Shown here piece by piece: positions 1 through 13,000 of a DNA stretch of 64,000 nucleotides (the stretch's first letter is position 1; each line of letters opens with the position of its first letter). The position numbers and the translations under genes are program-made. Source of the stretch: Enchytraeus crypticus (lineage: Eukaryota > Annelida > Clitellata > Enchytraeida > Enchytraeidae); contig CAJHZI010000446.1 of assembly GCA_905160935.1 (NCBI GenBank), positions 62,001-126,000 of the forward strand, read 5' to 3'. The notes below the pieces were generated by a model. The model was not told where the DNA came from. It did no database searches and was given only the letters and a program-made list of their open reading frames with translations.

Positions 1-687
1 AATTTATCAAAAAGCTAAAGTGCTAGCCATCTACTAAGATCGACTTGAGATCATGTAAGGATTAAGATTTTATGACTAAATATCTATTAAATTATAAATA
101 CGTTTTGTCATTCTGACAAGTCGATGGTTGACCTAAGTAACAATTTATAGGTTTTTTGTTATTTAAATGACTGCATTATCCTTATATTTTAGAAAATAAT
201 AAGGGGACAGGGGTGATATTGTAGTAAAATTTACTCTTTAGTTTCTGTTACCTGCTTTAATTGAAAATGAATACAGAAATGCTATTAAAAAGTTAAATTG
301 TATAAACTGAAATTTGTCACGTTACTTGAAATTGAGTTTTGAAACTTAAACCAAAGCACTAGAAAAAGTATGGTAATTCAATAAAAAGCATGCCAAGTTC
401 ATTGTCAGTTTTGGGCTTTGGTAGAGATCTTACCAGTAACGAGAAAGCTCTGGAGATGATGGACCATGTAGCTACCGATCCACTGTCAAACAACTTGCTA
501 TCATGCCACTAATTCAGCTAAATGCTCTACAGACGGATAATTATTTCTAAGTTGATATTCATAGCTATGCAAAATTATTTTAGCTTTTAAATAATATTTA
601 TACTCTTTTGAGAAATGTGAGCTTGCTGGATGTGTTACTTTTCCGGCGAGTTTCTAGTGTAAATATTTCCGTTTAGATCTGATCAAG
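1..687. other. AT-rich 5' flank of the HMGB gene, no gene seen
   Basis: No open reading frame, RNA gene or recognisable repeat is seen here. The stretch is AT-rich and runs up to the HMGB start codon. The proximal promoter and 5' UTR of HMGB must lie within it, but I see no clear TATA box or other core element that I would defend. Confidence 0.5.
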
Positions 688-2711
688 ATGGGCAAAGCTG
701 ACGGAAAGCCGAAGGGAAAGATGAATGCGTACGCCATCTTTGTGCAGACGTGCAGGGACGAGCACAAGAGGAAGAACCCCAACGAGCAGATTGTGCTCGG
801 AGACTTCGCCAAGAAGTGCGGAGAGAAGTGGAAGGCAATATTCTTTATAAATATATTACATATATTTTAATATATTATATATATATTATTTATATTGGAA
901 GGTAATCTAGTCTATTCGTTTCGCAAACGCAGCAGAGATGGATTTTGTTTGTCGTTTATAAGATTTTGTTTTCTGGCAAGATTTATGAGAAGAACTGTCA
1001 TTGTCCAGGACTGCTCTCATTTTAGAGATATGCTCTAATTTTGTATGGTTCTGAGATGTCTAACACTTCCAGAAGTAATTGAAATTGAGATTAACAGTAA
1101 CTAATTGTAATTAAAGTAATTTAAATGCTTTATTGATATTTTAACCTCACAGCGTATCAAATTTCTGAGGTGTTAATCTCATTGTTTGTTTTAAGCTTCT
1201 ATGAATCAGAGGTTCAAATACAGGCAATCTCTGAAATTGTGGGTCCCTAGAGCAGATGTTAAACCTGGTGTTTTGCAAAATGTTAACCTGTGTGTATTTC
1301 CTCGCAGGCCATGAACGCCAAGGAGAAGAAGAGGTTTGAGGACCTCGCCGCCAAGGACAAGGCTCGCTACGACAAGGAGATGGCCAACTACACGCCTGTC
1401 GAGGGAGCTGGCAAGAAGAAGAAGAAGGAAAAGAAGGACCCCAACGCACCAAAGAGAGCCCTGTAAGTATCGACTTCTGTCTTTTGATAGAACGTTCTCA
1501 GAGATTACTTTAATTATTAATCTTTTCTTATTAAGAGATTGATTTTTAATAATAATAAGGGTTTCACGTGTGCTTCCTCATACAAGGATGATGTTGGGGA
1601 CGTCAATAATTGCGGATAGTTTATAATTTGTTCTAAATCCAATAGTTTTGATTACGTTAAATCAGTATGAATCACTAGTACTGATCTATTGACTCAAACC
1701 ATCGTGCTAAAGACATTTTGCTGATGTGTAAAGTCATAAATGATGTTGATCCAAGGATGGTCAGGATAGAATGAAGTATAACCTGCATGTGACATGTTGT
1801 CTTGGGATAAAATCTAGATTTAGGGATAAGTAAGAGAAAGCTTAATAGCAAAAAGGCACTAAGATTCAAACGTCAGAAATGGCAATGGTTGGCGAGTGCC
1901 ATGGCTCCAGAAATTGTTGCAATATTTTCTATGTCCTGATCCTATTTCAACTGGAATTCTAGTGATGGTGATGTGATAAATTGGGTTTAATGAAAGCTGT
2001 ACTATAATCATTATTTGATGCACAGGTCTGCTTTCTTCTGCTTCTGTGCCGAGGAGAGACCGAAGGTTAGGAGCAAGTACCCGAGCTATGGCGTCGGTGA
2101 CGTCGCCAAGGAGCTGGCGAAGAGATGGGAGGCCTGCACGAACAGGGCCAAGTACGAGGCTTTGGCGGCGAAGGACAAAGAAAGATATGCCAGGGTAAGT
2201 GTCCATTTCTATTTGCATCGTGCAATGGCTGGTCTGTGGCATATGACTCTTTCAGCCAATTCGTTTCTTCCTGCGAGTGAGAATATTATCTTTTTAATGC
2301 TTTTTGAAATTTCTAACAATTAATGCTTTTTGACCTCTAATTAGAAAGATTTTGCCTGTATAGCGTACCTACCAGTGTTTTGCACGAAAAGTATTTTACC
2401 TATTCATTTTGACTGGGATTCAAGGGAATGATGATGACTAAATGACGCTGATGATGACTAAGTATTTAAAGTATTCATTTTGCACAAACATTTTTCTTAC
2501 CTTCTGTTTCTTGTTAGAATTATAGCTTCTGCACAGTTGTTACTCCTGGTGCTTATTCTACGTTGTTTATCTGTTACAGGAGATAGCGTCGTACAAGAAG
2601 GGCGGCGGCGGAGCGTCTAAGGCGCCGGCAAAGAAAGGAAAGGCAGCCGCGAAAGCAGCGGAGAGTGACGAGGAGGAAGATGAAGACGAGGAGGATGATG
2701 AAAGCGATTAG
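688..2711 (+). CDS. HMGB: HMGB1/2-type high mobility group protein, two HMG boxes and an acidic tail
   Basis: Four exons: 688-834, 1308-1462, 2026-2194 and 2580-2711 (stop TAG), giving a 200-residue protein. HMGB proteins bend DNA without sequence specificity in chromatin and act as nuclear architectural factors. Box A (about residues 5-78) opens with [20 protein letters not shown]. The linker ends in [10 protein letters not shown], and box B (about 96-165) starts [14 protein letters not shown] Lys/Ala-rich stretch and an Asp/Glu tail ([16 protein letters not shown]) follow. Length and intron positions resemble vertebrate HMGB1 (introns after the first-box WK, at PKR-x-SAFF, and before the residues corresponding to DIAAY), from memory. 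The first intron appears to use a GC donor (AAG|GCAATA at 834/835), because reading on meets a stop. The downstream GT at 902 would put that stop inside the exon. AATAAA lies at 2783. Assignment is secure; HMGB1, 2 or 3 identity is not separable. Confidence 0.95.
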
Positions 2712-2782
2712 ACTTTGCTTGTGGGCGCTTGACGCCGCTGTAAATAAGTGTAGGAAGTGACTGGTCGTGCTTTTGATAAAGA

Positions 2783-2788
2783 AATAAA
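2783..2788 (+). promoter_or_regulatory. Polyadenylation signal AATAAA of HMGB
   Basis: A canonical AATAAA sits 72 bases after the HMGB stop codon, in the expected place for a short 3' UTR. Confidence 0.7.
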
Positions 2789-4577
2789 CTATAGCGCGTG
2801 TGCGTTCTGTCTCGATGTTTTGTTGCGACGGTCATATAATTAAGAAGTATGGCAGCTCGTGATGCGGGATGGTTGAGTGAGATGATGGTCTGAACTGTTA
2901 CTGATGTCGCAGATCTCTTTAGCCAGTATCTTGTATGCTTTCTGCATTGTCTGTTAATCTGAATGGCCACGGTATATTTCTTAAGAAAACTGTCTATGAT
3001 CTACTTCTGCCCTGTCAACCTCTGTACACCGATGTCTGAATATATGCCAAAACATGTGTGATCAACTAGACTAAGCAGTTAGGTATGTGCTGAGCCAATA
3101 CGACTGTAAAGTATTGATTTTTTGCAATGCCCAGAGCAATGCCCAAGTTTTAGTTTTGGGATGGAATATGTAGGATTGCAAAACCTGAATATGCTATGCC
3201 TTTGTCTGGTATCGGTGCTTATCCACAAGAGGCTGTTTCTCGTATGAAATGTTTGCAGTGCTGTTCTTGGGCACCTATGCCTAGTATGTCTGTAGTCTTT
3301 TTCATGAAGTGATCTGTGCTAAGATATGATGTGACCCATTCTAGTGCTAAGAAATGATGTGACCCATTCTAGTATTCCATTAAGAAATGGCTAATGTCTT
3401 TTGACGGCATTGGTTGACTTGTCTTTATGCAGTATGACGTCTTCTTGTACATGGTGGTTGAGAATTCTGCTCTCACGCTAATTACTGTGCGGAATGTTTA
3501 ATTTTAACGTTTTCTACATCTACATCATCGACTTGCATAGGGACATAGTGTAATTCTGCTGCTTTAATTTGTCGCTAATGAAGAGTGAAATCAAACGATA
3601 CCGGCTTTTAATTTAATAATTCTGCCAGACGAGTTTGAGCAGCATTTGAGTTATGTCGAAGATAGACAGTTGCAAATAGGTGTGTTTTAGGCCGCATATG
3701 CTAATTCTTTGTAGCTGTAGTTTTTTATATTTTCCTCTAGCAACGAGATCCATATCTTTACAGTTCTACTTTGATTCGAATCAAGACATTGACGCATTTG
3801 TAATAAAATCCTGTGTAATTTATTGACTGGTTTTTATTTATTTATACAATTGTGTGAACCCCGCTGTATGATTATGTGTGAATTGCTCTCGACCAATTAG
3901 ATGCCAGCCAATATAGGTGCTGCTGAATCCATTCTTAGATGTGGCTAGCTGATTGTGTGAGTGGATAATAACAGACCACCATGGTTCATCTAGTATGGTC
4001 TGCGTCATTACTTGGCCGTTCTCTTGTAGCAGGCACTGTAAGGTTTATTTTGACCTCTATTGCTTCTCAAGATGGATTAATTATTAGTCGCCGACCTTAG
4101 TGACAATTAGTACAAGTACTTTAATTTTCTTTCACCTTTTGTGAGGTTTTATTTAGATTTTAATTAAGTATAGTAGCGATGGTCATTTGATACTGTAAGA
4201 TTTTAGTTGTATGCTGTCTGCCTCAAGTTGTCTTTAACTTTGTCAAGTGTGCGTCGAATCATTAAGTCTTCAATACATTCATTTACTGGTGTGACTACTT
4301 CTTGTTGGGTGTTCTTGATAAAGAATATTTGGTTTACACGTTTATAATACTTATCAGACTTGATATCAAGGTCCTACGAAAAGGCCAAAGACCTTCATGA
4401 AGATTTATTAATGTGATGATTAATTATAGTATGTTTATATAATACATCAATTATATTTTGTATCTGTTAACTTCTAAAATATTCCACCATATAGGCCACA
4501 GCTGTTGAACCAGAAGGTGGTTGCAAGACTCTAATAATTTTAAAGACTATCATTAAAAATTCAAGCGACAATAATAA

Positions 4578-4832
4578 TAATAACACTCATTATAGTGAAA
4601 TCATCAACTACGTTGATATCCATCACTTTTAATACCACATGTTAAATCCGTTAGGCAATTTTGTCCATTTTCCGTATAATCAGTCCAGTGAATGTCCGAG
4701 ATTTTACTCTCAGATCAGATCAGCGCGGCCAGGAATCGAACCCACGAGAGTTCAATTCACCTCAGGATCTGTCATATAAATCTTCATGACGTTATCTACA
4801 CCTCTAACCATTGCGCTATTTAGACATTTAAT
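4578..4832 (-). mobile_element. tRNA-derived SINE, family F, minus-strand copy
   Basis: The reverse strand carries a tRNA-like B box (GGTTCGATTCC type), the phrase 'tctgagagtaaaatctcgga' and an end reading 'gttgatatc' with 'catttcactataat'. The same roughly 250-bp unit recurs at 27998-28250 (-), 28437-28680 (+), 53540-53696 (-) and 55120-55360 (+), which establishes it as an interspersed repeat rather than a tRNA gene. Confidence 0.75.
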
Positions 4833-5439
4833 AAATACAGTGGGATATGATAAAAACGATTTTAAGACCCAGTTTCATCGCTCGGCTACTCCAAATTGTT
4901 AAGAATCTCTGCTACATCATCGACAGTCGCTGACCGTGGCTGACGAGTTGCAAAAGAAGAGCAGTCTCTCAATGGTTTATTTGTTACCATGGGACCACAT
5001 GGGTGCTCTGGTTCCTGAATCTTCCAGCTAACTAATACTTCTATGGTAGCAAGTATGTAGAGTAGCTCTCAAATACTGTTGCATCTCCTTTATAACAGCC
5101 TTGTCTGCGTCACCGCCATGCGAATCATGATTACCTTTTAACGGCATATTTAAAATGGCTTAGTTTTAAAAATATTGAGTCATTTTCCTTGTTCTTTCCA
5201 ATACCTAGAACTTTATGCCCAGGCCAAGACCAAAGTCAAGGCCATAACTGAGTGCAAGGCTAAGGCCAGTGGCAATAAATTTAGATTTGACAAAATTAAT
5301 TAAAGATTTTGTCGAAGCTAAGGACAATGGCTTAGCCTTTTCGGTACAATTGAAGTCTTGTTTAATTAAATAATACTTTTACTGTGAGATCTAATAACTA
5401 AGCTATATCTAATCTTTCTTAACTCAATTATACTGGTTC

Positions 5440-5780
5440 AGGAAGTCGCTAAAAGACTGTAACACCTCTTTCCAGCATGGTGCACTGCAGTTCTGAAATT
5501 CTCTTCCATCCACTCTTTGGAAATATTGTATTACATCCTACGTTTGTATCAAATTCTGGGCTCGCCGGTCACTGACATCGCTTTCGAGTGAGGAAACTGA
5601 CGTTAGCATTACCTTATTTTAAAATCAGCCTTTGCTTTCCTATGAGCAGTTCCACAGGCAGTGAAAGAAATAACCTTTCCCGTCTCTCTTTTCCATCCAT
5701 AGCTAGTCCATGAGTTGTAAACCGTTTTCTAATTCCTACAACAACAACAATTAGAGTGCTACAGTCATAGAATAATGAAA
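5440..5780 (+). mobile_element. CR1-like LINE 3'-end remnant with a nested SINE fragment
   Basis: The plus strand encodes broken pieces matching the C-terminal end of the LINE at 11150-13080 (NSLPS motif near 5500, a stretch matching 'tttgctttcctatgagcag' near 5632, then 'attagagtgctacagtcat' in inverse form near 5750). A fragment of SINE family A (about 5555-5630) sits inside. No intact frame remains. Confidence 0.6.
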
Positions 5781-6369
5781 AATCCATAGAAGTGTCAAAG
5801 GCAATCTCAACCATTGTTAACATTGAGTTCAAGAATTGCACTGATGCTAACAACTAATTTTGCTAGCCAGAGGTAAACAATATCAGCTGATCGTTATTTA
5901 AAAGCATAAAATAATGTAGTTTATGAACATTTTTTAAAGCTTTTGAACGATAATGAAATACTTTAGGAGCACATTTTTCGTCACATCTGTCCAACATATC
6001 GTTATGACAAAAAATTATTTGAAACGAATTCCTATTAATTGGATGTAGGCCTATATTTTTTAATACAAAATGCAAACAAATTTTATTTAAAATCTCAATA
6101 AGGATATTCCACGTTCTTTAGTTTCCGGATTTATGAATTTGTATACCCAAATTGCACAACAATACATCATCTTAATACCGTTTAGAGGTCGAATGTCATG
6201 AAATAAATCTTAAATTACAGAAATTACTATTAAACACACATATGACAAAGGGGCTTCGTTTACCCTCACGATTAATTGGAGCATGCTGGAAATCAAGTCG
6301 CTCTTGTTACAAAACTGATATCGCTGAAATAACAGTCATGCCATATCTACCTATTTAAAGATCTTTGGC

Positions 6370-6480
6370 TACAGTCATCAATCACAACATCGAGCACTAT
6401 TGAGGCAAAATCAAGCCAGCGAGCAAAAAGAAGGTTCAAATAAGGTGCAAATTCCAAAATCCAGAAATTCAGTTCAAAGT
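6370..6480 (-). mobile_element. CR1-like LINE 3' UTR fragment, minus strand
   Basis: Reverse-strand match to the LINE 3' end at 12950-13040: the complement of 'tggattttggaatttgcacc' is followed by the complement of 'gctcgccggcttgattttg' and 'gtgctcgatgttg'. Non-coding tail only. Confidence 0.65.
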
Positions 6481-6956
6481 CTATTTATCTTTGGAATAGT
6501 TTAATGTATTCTGACAATTGCATATCCTTTCGCTCATCGGCTTAGATATTCTCAATAGTCTACGATGTTGACATAGACGTTGTGTTAAGAACAACAACAA
6601 CTACTGTTGTTTTTTTTGTTGAACGATACATATGGGTTTTGTCTGAGCGTAACCGCCTTTGTTTACTTTCGTATTTTGGTGATGGTGGCTACATGACAGC
6701 TTTGTTATTGTTCTGTAGAGTTTTAAATTCATTATCGCTCGGTTTGAAGTTTTAATTTGCAATTAAGTTTATTGCCTAATTGATTAATTTATATATCTCT
6801 GAAAATTACTTAACTAATGAATCAAATATACGATCGTTACAGATGCTTTCGAATACGAATATATTTTTCTCGTCGTTGCTGTAATTTGACTGATTACAAG
6901 GGTGTGGTGATGGTTGTTAGTTAATGCTTTGCTTTCATGGGATGTTGACGCCTGGA

Positions 6957-7074
6957 CGACTGGATTGTTCTAGAAGGTGTTGATGCTAGTGAATACTGGA
7001 TTGTTCTAGAAGATGTTGATGCTAGTGAATCGTGCAGGCTGTAAGACTGGAATGTTCTAGAAAGTGTTGATGCT
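6957..7074 (+). repeat. Three-unit direct repeat abutting the KDM6 start codon, each with TTCTAGAA
   Basis: Three diverged units of about 35-50 bp carry 'ttgttctagaaggtgttgat' or close variants. The palindrome TTCTAGAA lies at 6968-6975, 7004-7011 and 7055-7062. The last unit runs straight into the ATG at 7075. TTCnnGAA is the core of a heat-shock factor site, but function is only inferred. Confidence 0.6.
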
Positions 7075-10000
7075 ATGGGAATGCTTCATCAGGAGGATGA
7101 TACCACCGCCAGGCCCACTGCACCGGTGGATCGTCTCTATCGGAGAGGCGGGGAAACAGGTGCTAGGCAGGACGAGCTTGGAGATGGCAGGGGCGGAGCT
7201 AGTGGCTATAGAGGTTTTGCCAGTAGCTATAGCAACAGCAATCAAAGGCGTGGCTTCGTAGGTGGGATGGGCTTAGCTAGTAACTATGGAGACATGAGTT
7301 TAGATCAGAGGCGTGGCTTCGGAGGTGGGATGGGCTTAGCTAGGGACTATGGGGATATGAGTTTAGATCAAAGGCGTGGCTTCGTGGGTGCGATGGGCTT
7401 AGCTAGTAGCTATGGAGATACAAGTTTAAATCAAGGGCGTGGTTTCATGGGTGGGATGGGCTTTGCTAATGACTGTGGGGACATGAATTTAAATCAAAGG
7501 GGCGGTACTATAGGTCATTGGGGCTTTGCTGTGGGCTCTGCTATGGGCTACAGTGGCTACAGAGGTGTGGCTTCAGACTATAGAACCGGCTTGACAGGTG
7601 AGATTGACAGGGCTACGGGTGAATGGGGAGGAGCTACCGGTAATCTACTGGACCACTGCTCCGCTGCAGCTCCCAGATCAGCACTAATCCGCAGTGATAA
7701 ACCAATTGGGCTGCCTTCAATAAGCTGTTATAGAAATGTTCCACCCTTAATGAACACACCTGCAATATCGGGATTATTTGAAGCTGGAGGTGCTACCGGA
7801 ATAAGGCAGGATATAAGAGGTGGATGCGACATAGCCGAACAGGAATGCTTTTTGCAGGGAAATGGATTCGGGAGTTTTTCAAAGAAGCATTTGAAAGATG
7901 AAGATCCTGATTGGTTTACAGAGGATGTAAGAAGACGGAATTTATCTGCAACGCATAATGTGAAGTCCGATAATAGGTCTTCATCTAGTCCTGCAAGTGG
8001 TAGAGGGTTGCCTAGTTCTTCCAATCGCAGACCTCCTTCGGATATTACCAGATATCTATCAGATAGTACCAGACATTCATCAGATAGTACCAGACATTCA
8101 TCAGATAGTACCAGACATCCATCAGATAGTACCAGACATCCATCAGATAGTACCAGACATCCATCCGATAGTATCAGACATCCATCCGATAGTACCAGAC
8201 ATCCATCCGATAGTACCAGACATCCATCCGATAGTACCAGACATTCATCAGATAGTACCAGACATTCATCAGATAGTACCAGACATTCATCAGGTAGTAC
8301 CAGACATTCATCAGGTAGTACCAGACATTCATCAGGTAGTACCAGACATTCATCAGATAGTACCACACATTCATCAGATAGTACCACACATTCATCAGAT
8401 AGTACCAGACATCCATCAGATAGTACCAGACAGTCATCAGATAGTACCAGACATTCATCAGATAATACCAGACAGTCATCAGATAGTACCAGACATTCAT
8501 CAGATAGTACCAGACATTCATCAGATAGTACCAGGCTATTATCAAATGTTTATGGTAAACAGGTTTTCAATGAAGCTGATGTACTTAGGTCACGTGACTC
8601 TGGAGATGTAGAGAAAGAAGACACGGCTTCATCTAGATACCACTCCTCACGCGATTCTAGAGATTTGGAACAAGAAGGTAGGATTTTCTTTAGATTAATT
8701 AATGAATGTGGTACGAAGAAATCTTCTCGATTGTTGGAAGTCAACGAGAAAGCACGCACTGGAGCTCAGTTAGGAGCTCAGGAGCCTCGACAGGTGCTTC
8801 ATCAGGAGCCTAATCAGGAGCATCATCTGGAGCCTCAACTGGTGCATCATCAGGAGCCTCGATCTGTGCACCATCTGGAGCATCATCTAGAGCCTCGACT
8901 GGTGCATCATCAGGAGCCTCGATCTGTGCCTCATCTGGAGCATCATCTAGAGCCTCATTGGGAGCCTCGACTGGTGCATCATCAGGAGTCTCATCAGGAG
9001 CCTCATTGGGAGCCTCGACTATTGCGTCATCAGGAGTCTCATCAGGAGCCTCATTGGGGGCCTCGACTGGTGCATCATGAGCTTCATCAGGAGCATCATC
9101 AGGAGCTACATCTGGAGCCTCAACTGTTGCATCTTCAGGAGCATCATCAGGAGCCTCAAGAATTCTCTGATGGAGTGTCAGGATCATTCACAGCTGATGA
9201 ACTCAAATCTTCTCCAATCAAACAGCATGTGTGTCTTGAAACAAAGAAATCCTCTGCACAGGGTGGAGGAAAGCTTGGACTCACCTGTAATGATCCTAAC
9301 TCCTCCACACAGGATGATGGAAAGCTTGGACTCGCGCGTGATGATCCTAACACCTTCGTAGAGGATGAAGGAAAGCTTGGACTTACCTGTGATGATTCTA
9401 AATCCTCCACACAGGATGAAGGAAAGCTTGGACTTACCAGTGATGACCCTAAATCCACACAGGATGAAGGAAAGCTTGGACTCGCCTGTGATGATCCTAA
9501 CTTCTCCCTACAGGATGTAGGAAAGCTTGGACTCACCTGCGACAATTCTAGTGATCAATGGACAGTGTCGAGTCCGTGCAAAGCACCACCGCGAGATGGT
9601 CTGACCAGCAGAACTGAGAGGATCAAGGTATGTACTTGACAAACCTCTCGTCCTATCTAATCTATCCACTAATCTGTCGAATTAACTTTAATTTCGTCCT
9701 ATCGTTGTCTAACCTATTCCTTAATTTATCTAATCGACTACTATTTCGTCCTATCGTTATCTAATCTTTCCACTAGTGTATTTAATCGACTTTCATTCGC
9801 ATCTCTCATTTTATCTTCTCTCTCTCTCTCTCTCTCTCAGTGAACGGCCTAATGACAGGTTCATAGTAGAAACTCCTCTACATATTTCTGACCTCTGCGT
9901 TTCTCTTAATATCAATATGTGAAGTACATATAAAATCATCCAACATACCAGGTCTCGATCTTCCTCTAACCTTTTCATTTTATCTTTACTTACTTTTTGG

Positions 10001-13000
10001 AGCAATTCCTGACAGACACAGCCGTAGGTTGTTAGAAACCTGCAGGCTGTACTGTGTTTTCATAGCATTCATTGCAGAAAATCCACTTTCACAAAGGTAA
10101 GCTTAGGTTTAGATCATTAGAAAAAGATAAAAGAGCTAATGTTAACGTCAGTTTCCTCACTCGAAGGTGATGTTAGTGTTGGGCGAGCCCAGGATTTGAA
10201 TCCCGCACATACTCATCTGCGTGCAAATATCCCACCGACATTGCCACTGGCTTCAGCCACACATACTAGGCATTGCAGAAAATCCACTTTCACAAAGTTA
10301 AACTTAGGTTTAGATCATTAACATACCAAAGATGTCAGCCAGATGGGCCCCTGGCGAATCAGGGGACCCAGGGGGCCCGGACCCCTCTTGGGCTCGCAGA
10401 AAAATTTAAACTCTTTTTATTGTATTTATAGCAATTTTATGTGTAAATATTGAAGAGCAGTGGTTAAGGTGGGGGGGGAGGTGGCGAGAGGGAACTCAGT
10501 TCTACTAGCTCAAAATTTTTTTAAATACTAGGGGCCCATAGTTGGTATACTAGGGGCCCTGTATAATGGAAAGGGGCCCAAAAATGTTAACCGTTTCACT
10601 AGCTCTCAATTTTCACTTTAACCACTGTATTCGAGTGAAAAAGTAAGAAATGTGAACTCTGTCCCTGAGCAGTGGTGTAAACAACCTTGGATGGGAGGGA
10701 CGTAAGTATCTCTACCTCCAAAATTGGGTCACTTGCAATTCATCCAGGTCCAGTTTCCAGGTCACTGTCATGCATCAGTGGGTTTTGTTTTAAGTTATAA
10801 TTGTGCCCACAATTGCACTTGGGATTAATTAGATCCAGGTAAGAACCGTTATGTAGACCTATAGGCCTGTTGACCTATAGGCCTGTAGACCTTGAGGCCT
10901 GTAGATCTATAGGCCTGTTGACCTTGAGGTAGACCTGTAGGCCTGTAGACCTTGAGGCCTGTAGATCTATAGGCCTGTTGACCTTGAGGTAGACCTGTAG
11001 ACCTTGAGGCCTGTAGATCTATAGGCCTGTTGACGTATAGGCCTGTTGACGTATAGGCCTGTAGACCTATAGGCCTGTAGGCCTGTAGACCTACATGTCT
11101 ACAGGTCTATAGGCCTAGTTAATTACACAGTGTACTAAATTCACAGGATGTTATTTTGCTTTTGTAGAGCTGGAGTGATAGATTCTCTAAGATTGCTTAT
11201 CTTATCTGTAAAGTATTTGGGAAATTGCCTGAACAATTTTCCAAATACTTTACAGATAAGATAAGCAATCTTTGAGAATCTATCACTCCAGCTCCTAACT
11301 CTACTCCTCATACTCAAGTAGAGAATCATTCCAAAGATGAGCTTTCTAATTTCACTACAGTTACAATTGATGAGATTACTAAATTAGTTTTAGACTCTCC
11401 AGCTAAACATTGTGACTTGGATCCTATCGCAACCTGTCTTTTTTGAAGAAGTGTATTCACATACTTGCTCCAGTATTAACATTGATTGTTAACCTCTCTC
11501 TCTCTACTGGCAAATTTCCTCGCGCACACTGGATAAGGAATTATTGTCGAATTACAGGCCTATATCTAATCTGTCATACATATCTAAGCTCACTGAAAGA
11601 ATTGTTCTTCAGAGGCTTTCTACTCATCTGTCTTACAATGATCTATTTAATAAGCATCAAGCTGCTTATATTAAGCATCGTTCAACTGAAACGTTGCTTC
11701 TATCTGTGTGCAATTCTATTGTTAATGCCACGTGCACACAACACTTAACTGGATTATGTATACTTGATCTTTCAGCCGCTTTTGATACCATTGATCACAA
11801 TATTCTTCTGGAATGTCTTTCTTCCTGGTTTGGTGTTCGTGGAATTGTTCTTGATTGGCTTTCCTCCCATCTGACAGATTGTTCTTTTAGTGTGAAAGTG
11901 ATGGGGTACATCTCTTCGCCTTCTCACTTAAAGTATGGTGCGCCTCAAGGCTCCGTTCTTGGTCCTATCCTCTTTAACCTCTATACAACACTCCTAAGCA
12001 CTCTAATCTCTTCTCATTCTCGTGATCATTAACTATATGCGAATGACACTCAAATGTACACTTGTTTCACCCCTAACTCCTATTCTAATGCTGAAACCCT
12101 CCTGCAACAAAGTTTTCAATATCCTCTTGGATGTCTGCTAATTTCTTGGCACTTCATCCATCTAAGACTGAATTCTTGTTGGTCGGGACACCTCAACAGC
12201 TTCCGAAGCTTGAATGGGAAAACTCTTTCGTTATCTTTGGGTATTAAAATATCACCTGTTTCTTCTGTGAGAAATCTCAGTGTTATCCTTGATAAACACC
12301 TAACCTTCCCTGAACACATAACTAAAACTTCACAAGCATGTTTCTTCCATATCCGTGATCTTCGTCGAATACATCCATATTTGTCACGCGAGACAGCTGC
12401 TACTACTGCAATTCCCTATTTTTAAATCACCCTGGCTCTGATATTGATCGGTTGCAGTTTGTTCAGAATTCTCTTGCGCGAGCAATTTTTTGTAGTTCCA
12501 AGTACTCACATGTTACGCCTATTTTGAAGTCTTTGCACTGGCTAAAGATTAAAGAGCGTATCATTTACAAAACAGCTTCGTTAACCTCTAAGTCCTTCAT
12601 CATCCCTGGACAAACTTGTTTGTCTCACTTGATTAAAGTGATGCAGCCTGCTATTACTCGGTCTTTTAAGTTAATTACTCTTGTGAGACCTAGCTTACCT
12701 TCACGCTCTAAGCTATCTAATCGTTCTTTTCAGCATGCTGCACCTCAGATCTGGAATTCTCTTCCATCTGATCTTCGGAAATCTTCATTTGAATCACATC
12801 AGCCCTTGCTTTCCTATGAGCAGTTCTATGAGCAGTTGAAGACCTATCTTTTCCATCTCTCTTTTCTATCCAGTGTCCATGAGCAGTGACCTGCGCCTAA
12901 ACCACATTTTCTTTAACTCCCCTTACTTTGGACTGAATTTCTGGATTTTGGAATTTGCACCGTTTTTGGAACTTCTTTTTTTGCTCGCCGGCTTGATTTT

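Larger units (their letters stand above)
2800..6950. other. Intergenic region between HMGB and the KDM6 gene
   Basis: No coding exon is supported here. It contains a short direct repeat near 3310-3375, a minus-strand tRNA-derived SINE near 4578-4832, plus-strand remnants of a CR1-like LINE 3' end near 5440-5780 that enclose a partial SINE, and a minus-strand copy of the LINE 3' end near 6370-6480. The rest is AT-rich sequence in which I see nothing. No TPR-encoding exons for the downstream KDM6 gene were found. Confidence 0.5.

Noticed and set aside
7728-9545. Long antisense and alternate-frame ORFs across the KDM6 exon 1 repeats (LVLSDEC-, HQIVPDI-, VWYYLMN- and EAPDDAP-type proteins)
   Set aside because: They are shadows: a 21-bp unit without stops keeps other frames open. 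Only the frame joining the downstream JmjC exons has splice support.
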